A DNA stretch of 64,000 nucleotides from positions 1-64,000 of the forward strand of contig NZ_CACSJP010000001.1 in the NCBI RefSeq assembly GCF_902706095.1, in the 5' to 3' direction. Under the pieces are notes generated by a model. The model worked only from the letters and a program-made list of their open reading frames with translations, had not been told where the DNA came from and did not search any database. The translations under genes were made by a program, and so were the position numbers. The DNA is from Rhizobium sp. 18065. Its GTDB lineage: Bacteria; Pseudomonadota; Alphaproteobacteria; Rhizobiales; Rhizobiaceae. Numbering within the stretch: position 1 is the first letter of the stretch; every line of letters begins with the position of its first letter. This document shows positions 55,635 through 64,000 of this stretch, one piece after another.

Positions 55635-56993
55635 ATGGACACGGACATTTCTAGGGCTGTTGCCAGCGGAAAACGCAGGATCGCGGTCATCGGGTCAGGA
55701 ATCTCCGGTCTTTCCTCCGCATGGCTGTTGTCGAAAAGTGCAGATGTCGTGCTGTACGAGACCGAAGCCCGTCCCGGCGGCCATTCCAATACGGTGATTG
55801 CGCCGGCGGACGGCAGGAATATCCCGGTCGATACTGGGTTTATCGTCTACAACGACAGAAACTATCCGAACGTGGTCAAGCTTTTCGAGCATCTGAAGGT
55901 GCCGACCTTGGCCTCGAACATGTCGTTTTCGGCGTCTATTTCGGGCGGTCGATTCGAATATTCCGGTTCCGGTTTGTTCGGCCTGCTGGGGCAGCGCAGT
56001 AACATCTTCAATCCCCGGTTCTGGAAGATGGTGTCGGACATTAGGCGCTTTTACCGCGAAGCACCTGGATTGCTGAAGCGCCCCGAACTGGAGAGCATCA
56101 GCCTTGGCGAATACCTTGCGGCCGCCAACTATGGTGCGTCCTTCATCGAAGACCATCTCTTGCCCATGGGGGCTGCTATCTGGTCCACCACCGCGCATGA
56201 CATGCAGCTTTATCCTCTGCATGCGTTCATCCGGTTTTTCGACAATCACGGTCTGTTGTCGCTGACGGATCGGCCGCGCTGGCGCACCGTCGAGGGTGGG
56301 AGCCGGGAATACGTAAAGCGAATTCTGGCTGATTTCTCGGGCGAGCTAAGGCTGTCGACGCCCATTGCCCATGTTCGTCGCGGTCTTACCGGCGTCGAAG
56401 TCACCGATGTAAGAGGCCACCGGGACCAGTTTGACGATGTCGTCATGGCAACTCATGCCAATCAGAGCCTCGATCTGCTCGAAGATGCCGACAGTTCGGA
56501 ACGCCGTGTTCTTGAAGCTTTTCAATACACGCCGAACCTTGCCGTTCTTCATTCGGACGAGCGCCTGATGCCAAGGCGCAAATCGGTTTGGTCGAGCTGG
56601 AACTACATCGCCGAGGGCGAGGATGCCGCCAGCCAAGCGCCATGTGTCACCTACTGGATGAATAAGCTCCAGTCTTTGGACGCCGCGCATCCACTATTCG
56701 TTACCCTCAATCCCTGCCGCGAGGTCGATCCGGCGAAGATTGTCCAGACATTCAACTACGAGCATCCGCTGTTCGATACGGCGGCCATCCGTGCTCAACA
56801 GGAACTCTGGAAACTGCAGGGCCGCCGCAACACCTGGTTCTGCGGCGCCTATTTCGGCAGCGGCTTCCATGAAGACGGTCTGCAGGCCGGACTTGCCGTC
56901 GCAGAGGCGCTCGGTGGCATTCGTCGGCCGTGGATCGTGGCCAACGAATCCGGCCGCATCGTGCTCAGGTACAGTCACGAGGCCGCAGAATGA
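55635..56993 (+). CDS. FAD-dependent amine-oxidase-like oxidoreductase
   Basis: A 452-residue flavoprotein with the dinucleotide motif GSGISG (20-25), the following YETEARPGGHSNT, and the C-terminal FAD block CGAYFGSGFHEDGLQAGLA. The enzyme group accompanies DUF1365 and a CFA synthase-like methyltransferase in proteobacterial fatty-acid-modifying operons of the RpoE/ChrR regulon. It probably desaturates or otherwise oxidises a lipid acyl chain (inference). The stop overlaps the next start (ATGA). Confidence 0.85.
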   Translation: MDTDISRAVASGKRRIAVIGSGISGLSSAWLLSKSADVVLYETEARPGGHSNTVIAPADGRNIPVDTGFIVYNDRNYPNVVKLFEHLKVPTLASNMSFSASISGGRFEYSGSGLFGLLGQRSNIFNPRFWKMVSDIRRFYREAPGLLKRPELESISLGEYLAAANYGASFIEDHLLPMGAAIWSTTAHDMQLYPLHAFIRFFDNHGLLSLTDRPRWRTVEGGSREYVKRILADFSGELRLSTPIAHVRRGLTGVEVTDVRGHRDQFDDVVMATHANQSLDLLEDADSSERRVLEAFQYTPNLAVLHSDERLMPRRKSVWSSWNYIAEGEDAASQAPCVTYWMNKLQSLDAAHPLFVTLNPCREVDPAKIVQTFNYEHPLFDTAAIRAQQELWKLQGRRNTWFCGAYFGSGFHEDGLQAGLAVAEALGGIRRPWIVANESGRIVLRYSHEAAE

Positions 56994-57781
56994 CCATTTC
57001 GTCAGCGATCTACGCCGGCCACGTGCTGCATGTTCGGCACCGGCCCAAACAGCACAAGCTGCGCTACAGCGTGTTCTCGCTGCTGGTCGATCTCGATGAA
57101 TTGCCACTGCTCGATCGGTCCTTGCGCCTCTTCGCTTATAACCGCGCTGGCATCTATTCGGTGCATGACGAAGACCACGGCGACGGCGTCGTTGGAGGTC
57201 TGCGCGACTGGATCGAGCACCAGCTTGGTGCTGCCGGCGTCGAGGCGCGCGGCATCAAGGTTCAGATGCTTTGTTACCCTCGCATACTGGGTTATGTTTT
57301 CAACCCGCTGACGGTCTATTTCTGCTATCATGAGACGGGCGATTTGGCGGCGGTTCTCTACGAGGTCAGCAACACCTTCAAGGAGCGCCATACATATGTC
57401 ATCCCGGTGACGGCAGGCGGCAAAGTGCTGCGTCATCGCTGCGCCAAGGAAATGTATGTCTCGCCGTTCATTCCCATGGACTGCCAGTACAGTTTCAGCA
57501 TTCAGCCGCCGTCGGACGAAGTGGTGATCAACATCAGCGAGACCGATGTCGACGGACCGCTGCTTTTCGCAGGCTTCACGGGACGACGCCGGAACCTGTC
57601 GGACGCAGGCTTGTTGCAGGTGTTGATAACCTTTCCCCTGATGACCCTGAAGGTAATGGGCGGAATTCACTGGGAAGCGCTGCGGCTGTGGCTGAAAGGC
57701 ACGCCGGTGTACCGCCACAAGGCTGCAGCTCAGCCGATCGCGACAACGATCGTTCTGCAGAAAGGGATAGACAAGCCATGA
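56990..57781 (+). CDS. DUF1365 protein
   Basis: A 263-residue protein from the ATG at 56990, overlapping the flavoprotein stop. The opening IYAGHVLHVRHRPKQHKLRYSV (split over two strands), ILGYVFNPLTVYFCY and MYVSPFIPMDCQY are hallmark blocks of DUF1365. No biochemical function is certain. The stop overlaps the CFA-type gene by ATGA, so three gene products are made together. Confidence 0.9.
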   Translation: MTISSAIYAGHVLHVRHRPKQHKLRYSVFSLLVDLDELPLLDRSLRLFAYNRAGIYSVHDEDHGDGVVGGLRDWIEHQLGAAGVEARGIKVQMLCYPRILGYVFNPLTVYFCYHETGDLAAVLYEVSNTFKERHTYVIPVTAGGKVLRHRCAKEMYVSPFIPMDCQYSFSIQPPSDEVVINISETDVDGPLLFAGFTGRRRNLSDAGLLQVLITFPLMTLKVMGGIHWEALRLWLKGTPVYRHKAAAQPIATTIVLQKGIDKP

Positions 57782-59001
57782 GCCATGCCGAGCAGGAAAT
57801 GCAAAGTCTGAGCAATGCCCGGTCGTTCTGGCAGCGGATTTTATGCGGATGGGCCGACAGGATATCGGTCGGCCGTTTGAAGTTGCAGTTTGAAGGCGGT
57901 GGCGAACATACGGCGATCGGGGGCGAGGCGGGACCAAGTGCTGTCTTATATGTCCGCAATGCCAAGTCGGTGTTTCGCATTCTGACCGGCGGAACGCTGG
58001 GTTTTGCGCAATCGTTCATGGACGGTGATCTCGACAGTCCCGATATCGGAGCGGTGCTGGAATTGGCGGTGGCGAACGAGCACCGCCTTCACAAGGTGCT
58101 ACATCCATCGACGATATTCGGCCGGATTGCGCATCTGCGCCACAAGTTGCGGCGCAATTCCAAACAGGGCAGCCGTCGGAATATCGCCTTTCACTACGAT
58201 CTGGGCAATGCCTTCTACGGTCTTTGGCTGGACCGGACGATGACCTATTCATCGGCCTTGTATACGTCGCCGAGCCTTTCCCTTGCCGAGGCGCAGGAAG
58301 AAAAATATGCCCGCATCGTCCGAGAACTCGGCATCGGTGCCGAGGACCATGTCCTGGAGATAGGTTGCGGCTGGGGTGGGTTTGCGGAATATGCGGTCCG
58401 CACCACCGGTTGTCGCGTAACCGGTTTGACGCTGTCGGTCGAACAGGCCCGTTTCGCCGAGGAGAGATTACAGAAGGCCGGGATCGCCGAGAGCGTCGAT
58501 ATTCGCCTGGAGGATTACCGTGACTGCAAGGGTCGGTTCGACAAGATCGTCTCCATCGAGATGTTCGAGGCCGTCGGCGAAGAAAACTGGCCCGTCTATT
58601 TTAAGGCAGTAAAGGAACTGCTCGCGCCTGGCGGCCGCGCCGTCATCCAGACGATCACCATCGATGAGGCGCGTTTCGAAGGCTATCGGCGCAACGCCGA
58701 TTTCATCCAGACCTACATCTTCCCGGGCGGCATGTTGCCAACCGTTTCCCTGTTCAGGCGGGATGCTGAAAGTGCCGGAATGCAGGTCTCCGACTGCTTC
58801 CGCTTCGGCAAGGATTACGATCGAACGCTGCTGGCCTGGGACGCGGCCTTCACAGCCAACTGGCAACAGATCGAGCCGCTCGGCTTCGATCGTCGCTTCT
58901 ATCGCATGTGGCGGCTCTACCTGCATTACTGCGCTGTCGGCTTCCGCACGGGGCGTATCGATGTCGTGCAGTTCAGGCTGGACAAGCCGACGCTGAATTG
59001 A
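57778..59001 (+). CDS. Cyclopropane-fatty-acid synthase-like methyltransferase
   Basis: A 407-residue SAM-dependent enzyme from the ATG at 57778. The SAM site is VLEIGCGWGGFAEYA, preceded by FHYDLGNAFYGLWLD, and followed by SIEMFEAVGEENW and the cysteine/histidine-rich end YLHYCAVGFRTG. It adds a methylene or methyl group to unsaturated acyl chains of membrane phospholipids. A related enzyme of the Rhodobacter RpoE regulon makes methylated trans-unsaturated and then furan fatty acids, so that role is possible here. Confidence 0.92.
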   Translation: MSHAEQEMQSLSNARSFWQRILCGWADRISVGRLKLQFEGGGEHTAIGGEAGPSAVLYVRNAKSVFRILTGGTLGFAQSFMDGDLDSPDIGAVLELAVANEHRLHKVLHPSTIFGRIAHLRHKLRRNSKQGSRRNIAFHYDLGNAFYGLWLDRTMTYSSALYTSPSLSLAEAQEEKYARIVRELGIGAEDHVLEIGCGWGGFAEYAVRTTGCRVTGLTLSVEQARFAEERLQKAGIAESVDIRLEDYRDCKGRFDKIVSIEMFEAVGEENWPVYFKAVKELLAPGGRAVIQTITIDEARFEGYRRNADFIQTYIFPGGMLPTVSLFRRDAESAGMQVSDCFRFGKDYDRTLLAWDAAFTANWQQIEPLGFDRRFYRMWRLYLHYCAVGFRTGRIDVVQFRLDKPTLN

Positions 59002-59015
59002 TCGCGGGCGCCTGC

Positions 59016-59771
59016 TCAGCCGGTAGGCGGCCGTAACATCCTGCTGGTGATGGCAAATCTCAGTCTGTGCGGCAGCGCGTGGAGCAGACGAATTGCGAGC
59101 GCCATTTTCCAGGGAAAGATGATCTCGAACCGATTTTTGCTCAGGCCATCCGCAATGCTGTCGGCGGCTTCCTCGGCCGAGACGAGGAAGGGCATGGGAA
59201 AATCGTTCTTCTGGGTCAGGGGCGTGTCGACAAAGCCGGGGTTGACGATGGTCAGTTTCACACCGTGGCTGTCCAGTTCCGGATAGAGTGCCTCGCACAA
59301 TGCGTTGAGCGCCGCCTTGGTGGCGCCATAGCTCGCCGCGCCTGGCAGTCCGACATAGCCAGACACGGACGCGACAACGGCGATCTGCCCGCGTTTGCGC
59401 TCCATCATGCGCGGCATGATCGCCTCAAGGCATTGCGCGGTGCCCAGAACGTTCAACTCGAACATTTGCCGGGTTCGCTCGCTGCTGAAGCCTGCCGCAT
59501 AGTCGCGGGTATAGGAGCCTGCGGCAAAAATCGCCAGATCGATGGGCCCCAGGGTCGCCTCGATCGTCTCAGCAACAGTCTGAACTGCCGTCTTGTCGGT
59601 GACATCGAGCGGAAACGATCGGATATGCTGCGGCGCGCTTGTCGCCAGATCGGCCAGTGCTTCAGCACCACGGGCGCTGACGGCGACGGTATAGCCGTCG
59701 CGCACCAGTCGTTCAACGAGTGCCCGGCCGATGCCGGAGCTGGAACCGGTAATCCACGCGATCTTGGTCAT
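59016..59771 (-). CDS. Short-chain dehydrogenase/reductase
   Basis: A 251-residue SDR from the ATG at 59771 (GAGGA 5 nt upstream); an ATG seven codons earlier is less likely. The cofactor motif is TGSSSGIG, the active site YGATK, with NPGFVDTP near the C terminus. Ser-Ala-Arg after the second strand (SARGAEAL) points to NADP(H). SDR genes accompany the flavoprotein/DUF1365/CFA group in other genomes; here it converges on the CFA gene 14 bp away. Confidence 0.87.
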   Translation of the reverse strand: MTKIAWITGSSSGIGRALVERLVRDGYTVAVSARGAEALADLATSAPQHIRSFPLDVTDKTAVQTVAETIEATLGPIDLAIFAAGSYTRDYAAGFSSERTRQMFELNVLGTAQCLEAIMPRMMERKRGQIAVVASVSGYVGLPGAASYGATKAALNALCEALYPELDSHGVKLTIVNPGFVDTPLTQKNDFPMPFLVSAEEAADSIADGLSKNRFEIIFPWKMALAIRLLHALPHRLRFAITSRMLRPPTG

Positions 59772-59823
59772 GGCATCCTCTTGGTTTGTCATGCAACCAA
59801 TACGCCCTGACCGGCATGTCGGT

Positions 59824-61248
59824 TCAGGCTTGCCAGCTTTCCAGCAGGCCTAAGCCGCCCTTCAGCAGCTTTTTTGCCTCCTCAGGAGAGGACGCTTCGA
59901 CATAGCACCGCATTTCGGGCGCGTTGCCGGACGGGCGGAAATGTACGACGGAGCGGTCATCGAGTGTCACGCGCAAGCCATCGATGTCGCTGATCGATTT
60001 CACGCCACCCAATGGCGCAAGGAAAGTCGCGACATTCTGAGGGGAGGTGCGCAGATGCGCCATCAAGGCCGCGCTACGCTCGACGGCGAAATTCTCCAGC
60101 CTGTCGCTGAGCGCGATCGGCATGCTGAATGAAGCGGCGAGCGCGGACAGCGATTGCCCGGTCTGTTTTGCCGTTGCAAGAACCGCAAGCGCAGGCAGAA
60201 AACTGTCGCGGGTGGGAAGTGCCTTCAGAACACTCGTCCCGACATCGAAATCCGACCCCAGCATCAGGCCACCATTGGCCTCGAAACCGAGAACGCCGGT
60301 CTGTCCGCCCGCGAGCGCTTCGTTCATCGCGGCAATGACATAAGGCGAACCGACGCGTGTGCGAACAACGGCAAACCGTCCGTCGGCCTCCAGGCCGGAA
60401 TTGGAGGTCACCGGTGTCGCGACAAGGGCCGCTTTCAGAAAGCGCGCTGAAATCAGGCCAAGCAGATCGCCGCGCAATGGGGTTCCTCGTTCGTCTGATA
60501 CAAGCGGCCGGTCGCCGTCGCCATCCGTCGAGACGATCGTATCGAGGGCAAGTTCGTCCGTCCATTCGGCCAGCAAGGCGACAGTCTGATCCGATACAGC
60601 CTCGGTGTCGACCGGGATGAACTGCTCCGAGTGGCCGAGCGGAAATACCGTTGCGCCGAAATGTTCGAAGACCTTGACCATCATGTCACGCGCAACGGTG
60701 CTGTGCTGGTAAACGCCAACCCGCATGCCGGCAAGCGCTTGGCTCGGCAGCGTTGCAAAGTTTCGCTCCAGGAAGAGTTCCGTTGCCTGCGCCTCGTGAT
60801 TGGAACCGAAGCCTGTTTCGACAAGATTGGCGTCTGAGTCATCCGCAAGGCGCGTTGCCAGAGCCACGATCGCCTGTTCGTCCTCTTTGTCGATTTCGCC
60901 GTCTGGCCGATAGAATTTGATGCCGTTGCGATCGGCGGGAATGTGCGAGCCGGTGATCATGATACCACCGGCGTTGACGGCTGCGCCGTAAAGCGCCAGC
61001 GCCGGTGTCGGGATCGTCCCGCAATCGATCGGGGTCAGTCCCGAACGCGTGAGCGCAGCCATGACTGTCGCTGCAATCTCAGGGCTCGATTGGCGAAAAT
61101 CGCGTGCGACGACAACACTGCCGCCGGCCTTGACCAAATTCTTTTCGAGCAGGAAACGGGCAAAGGCCGTTGCATAGAGGGCCGATACACTTCCGACAAG
61201 TTCAGAGGAAAGCCCGCGCAACCCGCTAGTTCCGAACTTCACTGACAT
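59824..61248 (-). CDS. Phosphomannomutase/phosphoglucomutase family enzyme
   Basis: A 474-residue alpha-D-phosphohexomutase. The phosphoserine loop is TGSHIPADRNG with serine 101, the magnesium loop STDGDGDRPL, the sugar-specificity loop GFEANGGLM, and the phosphate-binding end FRPSGNAPEMRCYVE. GFEANGG rather than GEESG is closer to phosphomannomutase. It would supply mannose 1-phosphate or a related sugar phosphate. The ribosome site AGGAGA precedes the ATG at 61248. The RNA hairpins at 61350-61461 lie upstream on the same strand. Confidence 0.87.
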   Translation of the reverse strand: MSVKFGTSGLRGLSSELVGSVSALYATAFARFLLEKNLVKAGGSVVVARDFRQSSPEIAATVMAALTRSGLTPIDCGTIPTPALALYGAAVNAGGIMITGSHIPADRNGIKFYRPDGEIDKEDEQAIVALATRLADDSDANLVETGFGSNHEAQATELFLERNFATLPSQALAGMRVGVYQHSTVARDMMVKVFEHFGATVFPLGHSEQFIPVDTEAVSDQTVALLAEWTDELALDTIVSTDGDGDRPLVSDERGTPLRGDLLGLISARFLKAALVATPVTSNSGLEADGRFAVVRTRVGSPYVIAAMNEALAGGQTGVLGFEANGGLMLGSDFDVGTSVLKALPTRDSFLPALAVLATAKQTGQSLSALAASFSMPIALSDRLENFAVERSAALMAHLRTSPQNVATFLAPLGGVKSISDIDGLRVTLDDRSVVHFRPSGNAPEMRCYVEASSPEEAKKLLKGGLGLLESWQA

Positions 61249-61349
61249 GGGATTCTCCTGCTCATCTGACGGATGGAGAACAGGATATAGAGCCCGCAGG
61301 CCGAAGCCTCAAGCAAGCGTTTCATTTTCGATGGGGGGTAGAAATGGAA

Positions 61350-61461
61350 AGAGCCTGGCGCGGGAGGAGGATGCGCCAGGCTCTTAAACTTGATCGGCAA
61401 TCGGGAGGAGGAGGAGAGTTGCCGATCCCATCGGGCGGCACTGGGAGGAGGAGTGCGCCGC
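61350..61461 (-). ncRNA. Three-hairpin small RNA array with CCTCCTCCC loops (cuckoo/CcsR-like)
   Basis: Read on the minus strand, three stem-loops follow each other: about 8 bp with a small bulge (61452-61461 with 61435-61442), 9 bp (61419-61427 with 61392-61400), and a perfect 12 bp (61373-61384 with 61350-61361). Every loop carries CCTCCTCCC or a longer CCTCC repeat, the anti-Shine-Dalgarno motif of the alphaproteobacterial CcsR/cuckoo RNAs. In Rhodobacter these are cut from the 3' region of a small-protein mRNA and respond to oxidative and heat stress. Here a 34-codon ORF ends 13 nt upstream. Confidence 0.72.
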
Positions 61462-61474
61462 TTCGATGCTCTGG

Positions 61475-61579
61475 TTATATGCGTTTCGTTTTCCGAAGCC
61501 AATCCTTGTTGTTGCAACGCAGCAGTGCGTAATTCGCATGGCTTGTCACGGTGATGGACGGCGGAGGTGTGTTCTTCAT
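61475..61579 (-). CDS. Possible 34-residue small protein ahead of the hairpin RNAs
   Basis: ATG at 61579 to TAA at 61475 encodes MKNTPPPSITVTSHANY and ends WLRKTKRI, a basic tail with one tryptophan. It precedes the CCTCCTCCC hairpins exactly where Rhodobacter has a small protein gene before CcsR1-4, but it does not match DUF1127. No clear ribosome site is seen, so it could be a chance frame. Confidence 0.4.
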   Translation of the reverse strand: MKNTPPPSITVTSHANYALLRCNNKDWLRKTKRI

Positions 61580-61870
61580 TCGAATGACGTTCGCATTTGA
61601 AGAAAAGGTCTTCGAAAATGGCCTTAGTTGTCGATGCAGAGGGTAAATTTGAACATGGATTAGGCCGAGGCGTCAAAATCTATGCAAACTTCGGATGGCT
61701 CCGACTTTGGCGAGTCTTTGCAAACGCCTGTTTTGCCAGAAAAAAGCCCGTTCGTTGGGCTTTTGCTCCGGTTCTGATCGAGTTCGGTTCCGATGCCCGT
61801 GTCGCTGGGGTGGTTCAGGCATGTGCTTTCGGCTATAGCGAGCAGAGCATATTTTGACGGGGAGACAGGC

Positions 61871-62497
61871 ATGGCATCGACGATCCGATTGCACGAAGGT
61901 GATATTTCCGCAGCCGATGCCGCGCGCTATACCGGTGCAATCGCAATCGACACGGAAACACTGGGCCTTGTGCCGCGGCGTGATCGGCTTTGTCTCGTGC
62001 AGCTTTCGTCGGGTGACGACAGCGCCGATATCGTTCGAATTGCCGCTGGTCAGAAAGAAGCGCCCAATCTCGTCGGCATGCTGGCCGATCCTGCCCGCCA
62101 GAAGATCTTCCACTATGGACGTTTTGATATTGCCGTCCTCTTTCACACCTTTGGTGCGACCACCACACCGGTCTTCTGCACCAAGATTGCCTCCCGCCTG
62201 AGCCGCACCTACACGGACCGCCATGGCCTGAAGGACAATCTGAAGGAGATGCTGGAAGTCGATATTTCCAAGGTGCAGCAGTCTTCGGACTGGGCCGCCC
62301 AGACCTTGAGCAAGGCCCAGCTTGAATATGCGGCATCGGATGTACTCCATCTCCATGCATTGCGTGATCGCCTGACTGCCCGGCTGATTCGTGACGGCCG
62401 CATGGATCATGCCGAGGCTTGCTTCGAATTTTTGCCGACGCGCGCCAAGCTGGACCTGCTGGGCTGGGACGAAACAGACATTTTTGCCCACAGCTGA
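61871..62497 (+). CDS. rnd: Ribonuclease D-like 3'-5' exonuclease
   Basis: A 208-residue DEDDy exonuclease from the ATG at 61871 (GGGGAG 6 nt upstream). Exo motif I is AIDTET with D27 and E29, motif II HYGRFD, motif III YAASDV. The HRDC domains of E. coli RNase D are absent, so this is the short form common in Alphaproteobacteria. It trims 3' ends of tRNA and other structured RNA. Confidence 0.92.
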   Translation: MASTIRLHEGDISAADAARYTGAIAIDTETLGLVPRRDRLCLVQLSSGDDSADIVRIAAGQKEAPNLVGMLADPARQKIFHYGRFDIAVLFHTFGATTTPVFCTKIASRLSRTYTDRHGLKDNLKEMLEVDISKVQQSSDWAAQTLSKAQLEYAASDVLHLHALRDRLTARLIRDGRMDHAEACFEFLPTRAKLDLLGWDETDIFAHS

Positions 62498-62578
62498 GAT
62501 CGATCCTTCGGCGTATCTTACCCGTGCATTCCAACGCCGCGCAGGAAGCGATTGATCCTCAAAAAGCACGGGTTAATT

Positions 62579-62613
62579 CTTGGCGCGATGATGCGAACGC
62601 GCCAAGCCTTTCT
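62579..62613 (+). terminator. Likely terminator after rnd
   Basis: CTTGGCGCG (62579-62587) pairs with CGCGCCAAG (62598-62606), a perfect 9-bp stem with a 10-nt loop, followed by CCTTTCTT. It lies 80 bp after the RNase D stop. Confidence 0.55.
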
Positions 62614-62709
62614 TAACCCCCGTCACCCATCATGGCTCCAAAGAATCGGAGGGGCAGGGTTGGCTTTTGCGCTGATCATGCCTCCATAACGCGGTGAATT
62701 TCTGCGGAC

Positions 62710-62994
62710 ATGACGGAAGCATCCTTTAGCCTGCTTGAGACAGTATCACGTGATTTGCCAATGTTTCGGGATGATCCCGATAGCCAGTTGTCATCGTTTT
62801 CGGACGGCACCGATGACTACGAGCCGCATTCTGATCAGGACCAATCGGATGCGTCGCCCAGCTACGCACCGGCAAACTGGCTCGATGCGTTCACCGCCGA
62901 CGAGCGCAGCCATTCCGGCAACATCGCGCCCAGGATCGCATCGCCTTCGGACGACGCGGGCCTCTACCAAATGCATATGAAGGCGATCGACTGA
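62710..62994 (+). CDS. Small acidic unknown protein
   Basis: A 94-residue protein (MTEASFSLLETVSRDLPMF) rich in Asp, Ser and Glu in the centre and probably disordered. I recognise no domain. It ends immediately before the stop of the convergent phosphoribosyltransferase gene. Only a weak ribosome site is present. Confidence 0.5.
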   Translation: MTEASFSLLETVSRDLPMFRDDPDSQLSSFSDGTDDYEPHSDQDQSDASPSYAPANWLDAFTADERSHSGNIAPRIASPSDDAGLYQMHMKAID

Positions 62995-64000
62995 TCAGCG
63001 CGGGAGGATCACGTCTTCGGCGCGCTTTCGGACCTCGTCAAAGGTCCAGTCGCGTAAGAGCGTGCCATTTTCCCAGACCGGCTGCAGAATGTTTTCCCGG
63101 CTACCAAGTTCGGTGAGGGGGATGTTGACGATATCGGTGCCGTCTGAGATCACCGCCAACCGACCGGACATCGGCGCTTTTTCCTGAGGATTTGTTGGTC
63201 GCCGGCCGATATCGCGCCAGGCACCCTTGTCATCCTTCAGCGCACTCGCCCGCATGGTAAAGGACAGGGTATCCCGGTTGATCTTGTGCAGCAGTGCCGA
63301 GCCCATGCCGAATGAAATGTTTTCTGCCGAGAACCCCATGCCTTCCAGGCGACCAAGGATCATCTGGATGTCTTGCAGCGATATGCCATCCGACTGGATG
63401 ACCCTGACGTTGGCGTCCAGAACCTTGAAGCCCTTGCTGTTCAATCGGGTACCGTAGGCATAGGCAAGTTGCGCCACGACCTGCACCGGCGTTTCGATCG
63501 GATCGCCGCTATCGGGCCGCACGATCAGTGTCGCCCCTGAAGCCCTCACCTTCGTCTGCAACTGCTTGCCCCAGATTTCCGCAACGGCGTTGTTGAGATC
63601 GTAGCTGTCGGACACGACGGAATAGGCGGCAAACTTCGAGAAGCGGTCGATCATGTTGGCAAAGGCATTGGCCTCGCGGCTCTGGCCCCAGGCGGTAATC
63701 GTGCTGTGCTCAGATGCCGGGATGGATTTTCCGGCCATCTGGGCGCCATAATAGCGACGTGCATGCAAGATGCCCGGCAGGGAATCGGAACTGTCGAAAT
63801 GCACAAGATGGGCCACGCCACCCAATGCAGCCTGTTCCAGGCTGGAGGTGCCACGCGCGCCAAAGTCGCTGATGCGGTTTCTTTGCAGGCCTTCAATATC
63901 GTCGGCCGTGCGATCGAGGTAAGGTTGGATTGCCAACCGCAGTCGCCATGCCGTGGTGGCGACTGTCGATGGATACCAGATGGCGCGCAGCAGTGCGGGC
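62995..64000 (-). CDS. Nicotinamide/nicotinate phosphoribosyltransferase, 5' part outside the window
   Basis: The frame stays open to base 64000 (LRAIWYPSTVATTAWRLR precedes LAIQPYLDRTADD), so the gene continues to the right and no start is assigned. Family blocks are RISDFGARGTSS, HFDSSDSLPGI, PASEHSTI, IVRPDSGDP, VIQSDGI and SFGMGSALL, as in eukaryote-like NAMPT enzymes. It joins nicotinamide (or nicotinate) to PRPP in NAD salvage. About 335 residues are present; the N-terminal part is missing. Confidence 0.9.
   Translation of the reverse strand, partial: PALLRAIWYPSTVATTAWRLRLAIQPYLDRTADDIEGLQRNRISDFGARGTSSLEQAALGGVAHLVHFDSSDSLPGILHARRYYGAQMAGKSIPASEHSTITAWGQSREANAFANMIDRFSKFAAYSVVSDSYDLNNAVAEIWGKQLQTKVRASGATLIVRPDSGDPIETPVQVVAQLAYAYGTRLNSKGFKVLDANVRVIQSDGISLQDIQMILGRLEGMGFSAENISFGMGSALLHKINRDTLSFTMRASALKDDKGAWRDIGRRPTNPQEKAPMSGRLAVISDGTDIVNIPLTELGSRENILQPVWENGTLLRDWTFDEVRKRAEDVILPR

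Overview
The window reads as a Rhizobiaceae-type alphaproteobacterial chromosome (high GC, rhizobial synteny of the smo and glp loci, ChrR/RpoE operon) carrying a mobile defence island. No organism name can be given from sequence alone.

Left edge and island (51-25831): an initiator tRNA-Met (51-127) is followed by a 25.7 kb accessory region. The last 13 bases of the tRNA gene (115-127) recur exactly at 25819-25831, so the region looks like an element integrated at the tRNA 3' end. Its first two thirds are defence-like: a SIR2-HerA pair (378-3155, minus strand), a secreted DctP-like/alpha-beta-hydrolase fusion (3815-5824), and a tightly overlapping six-gene operon (6275-16572). That operon joins a membrane protein with peptidoglycan-binding, TerB_N, TerB and TerB_C regions, a DUF2791/BrxD-like ATPase, an Lhr/BrxHI-like helicase, and ZorA, ZorB and ZorC, with no ZorD or ZorE. 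I consider it the best candidate for an undescribed system. The last third holds an AbiEi/AbiEii pair, a DUF3363-type relaxase, an XRE regulator, a nucleotidyltransferase-nuclease fusion, and a large serine recombinase gene broken by one extra base whose 3' end contains the right repeat.

Backbone carbon-source loci: 25963-35907 (minus) is a sorbitol/mannitol locus (smoC, smoEFGK, smoS, mtlK, then a HAD phosphatase and an FGGY kinase). 35960-36970 is a UDP-glucuronate decarboxylase-like gene. 37228-40935 is a cobalamin-riboswitch operon (DUF1636 protein plus a FecCDE/BtuCDF-type ABC importer). 41031-51012 is the glycerol locus glpR, glpD, glpSTPQUV, glpK, with matching TTCGTTT operators before glpR and glpD.

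Right part: 51020-53653 is a DNA ligase/MBL exonuclease pair. 53694-55393 is rpoE-chrR-DUF2177 and 55635-59001 a divergent FAD-oxidoreductase/DUF1365/CFA-synthase operon; both have TGATCC-N18-TAA-like promoters of the singlet-oxygen sigma factor type. Then come an SDR, a phosphomannomutase, a three-hairpin RNA with CCTCCTCCC loops (cuckoo/CcsR-like, minus strand) after a 34-codon ORF, RNase D, a small unknown protein, and a nicotinamide/nicotinate phosphoribosyltransferase that runs off the right end.
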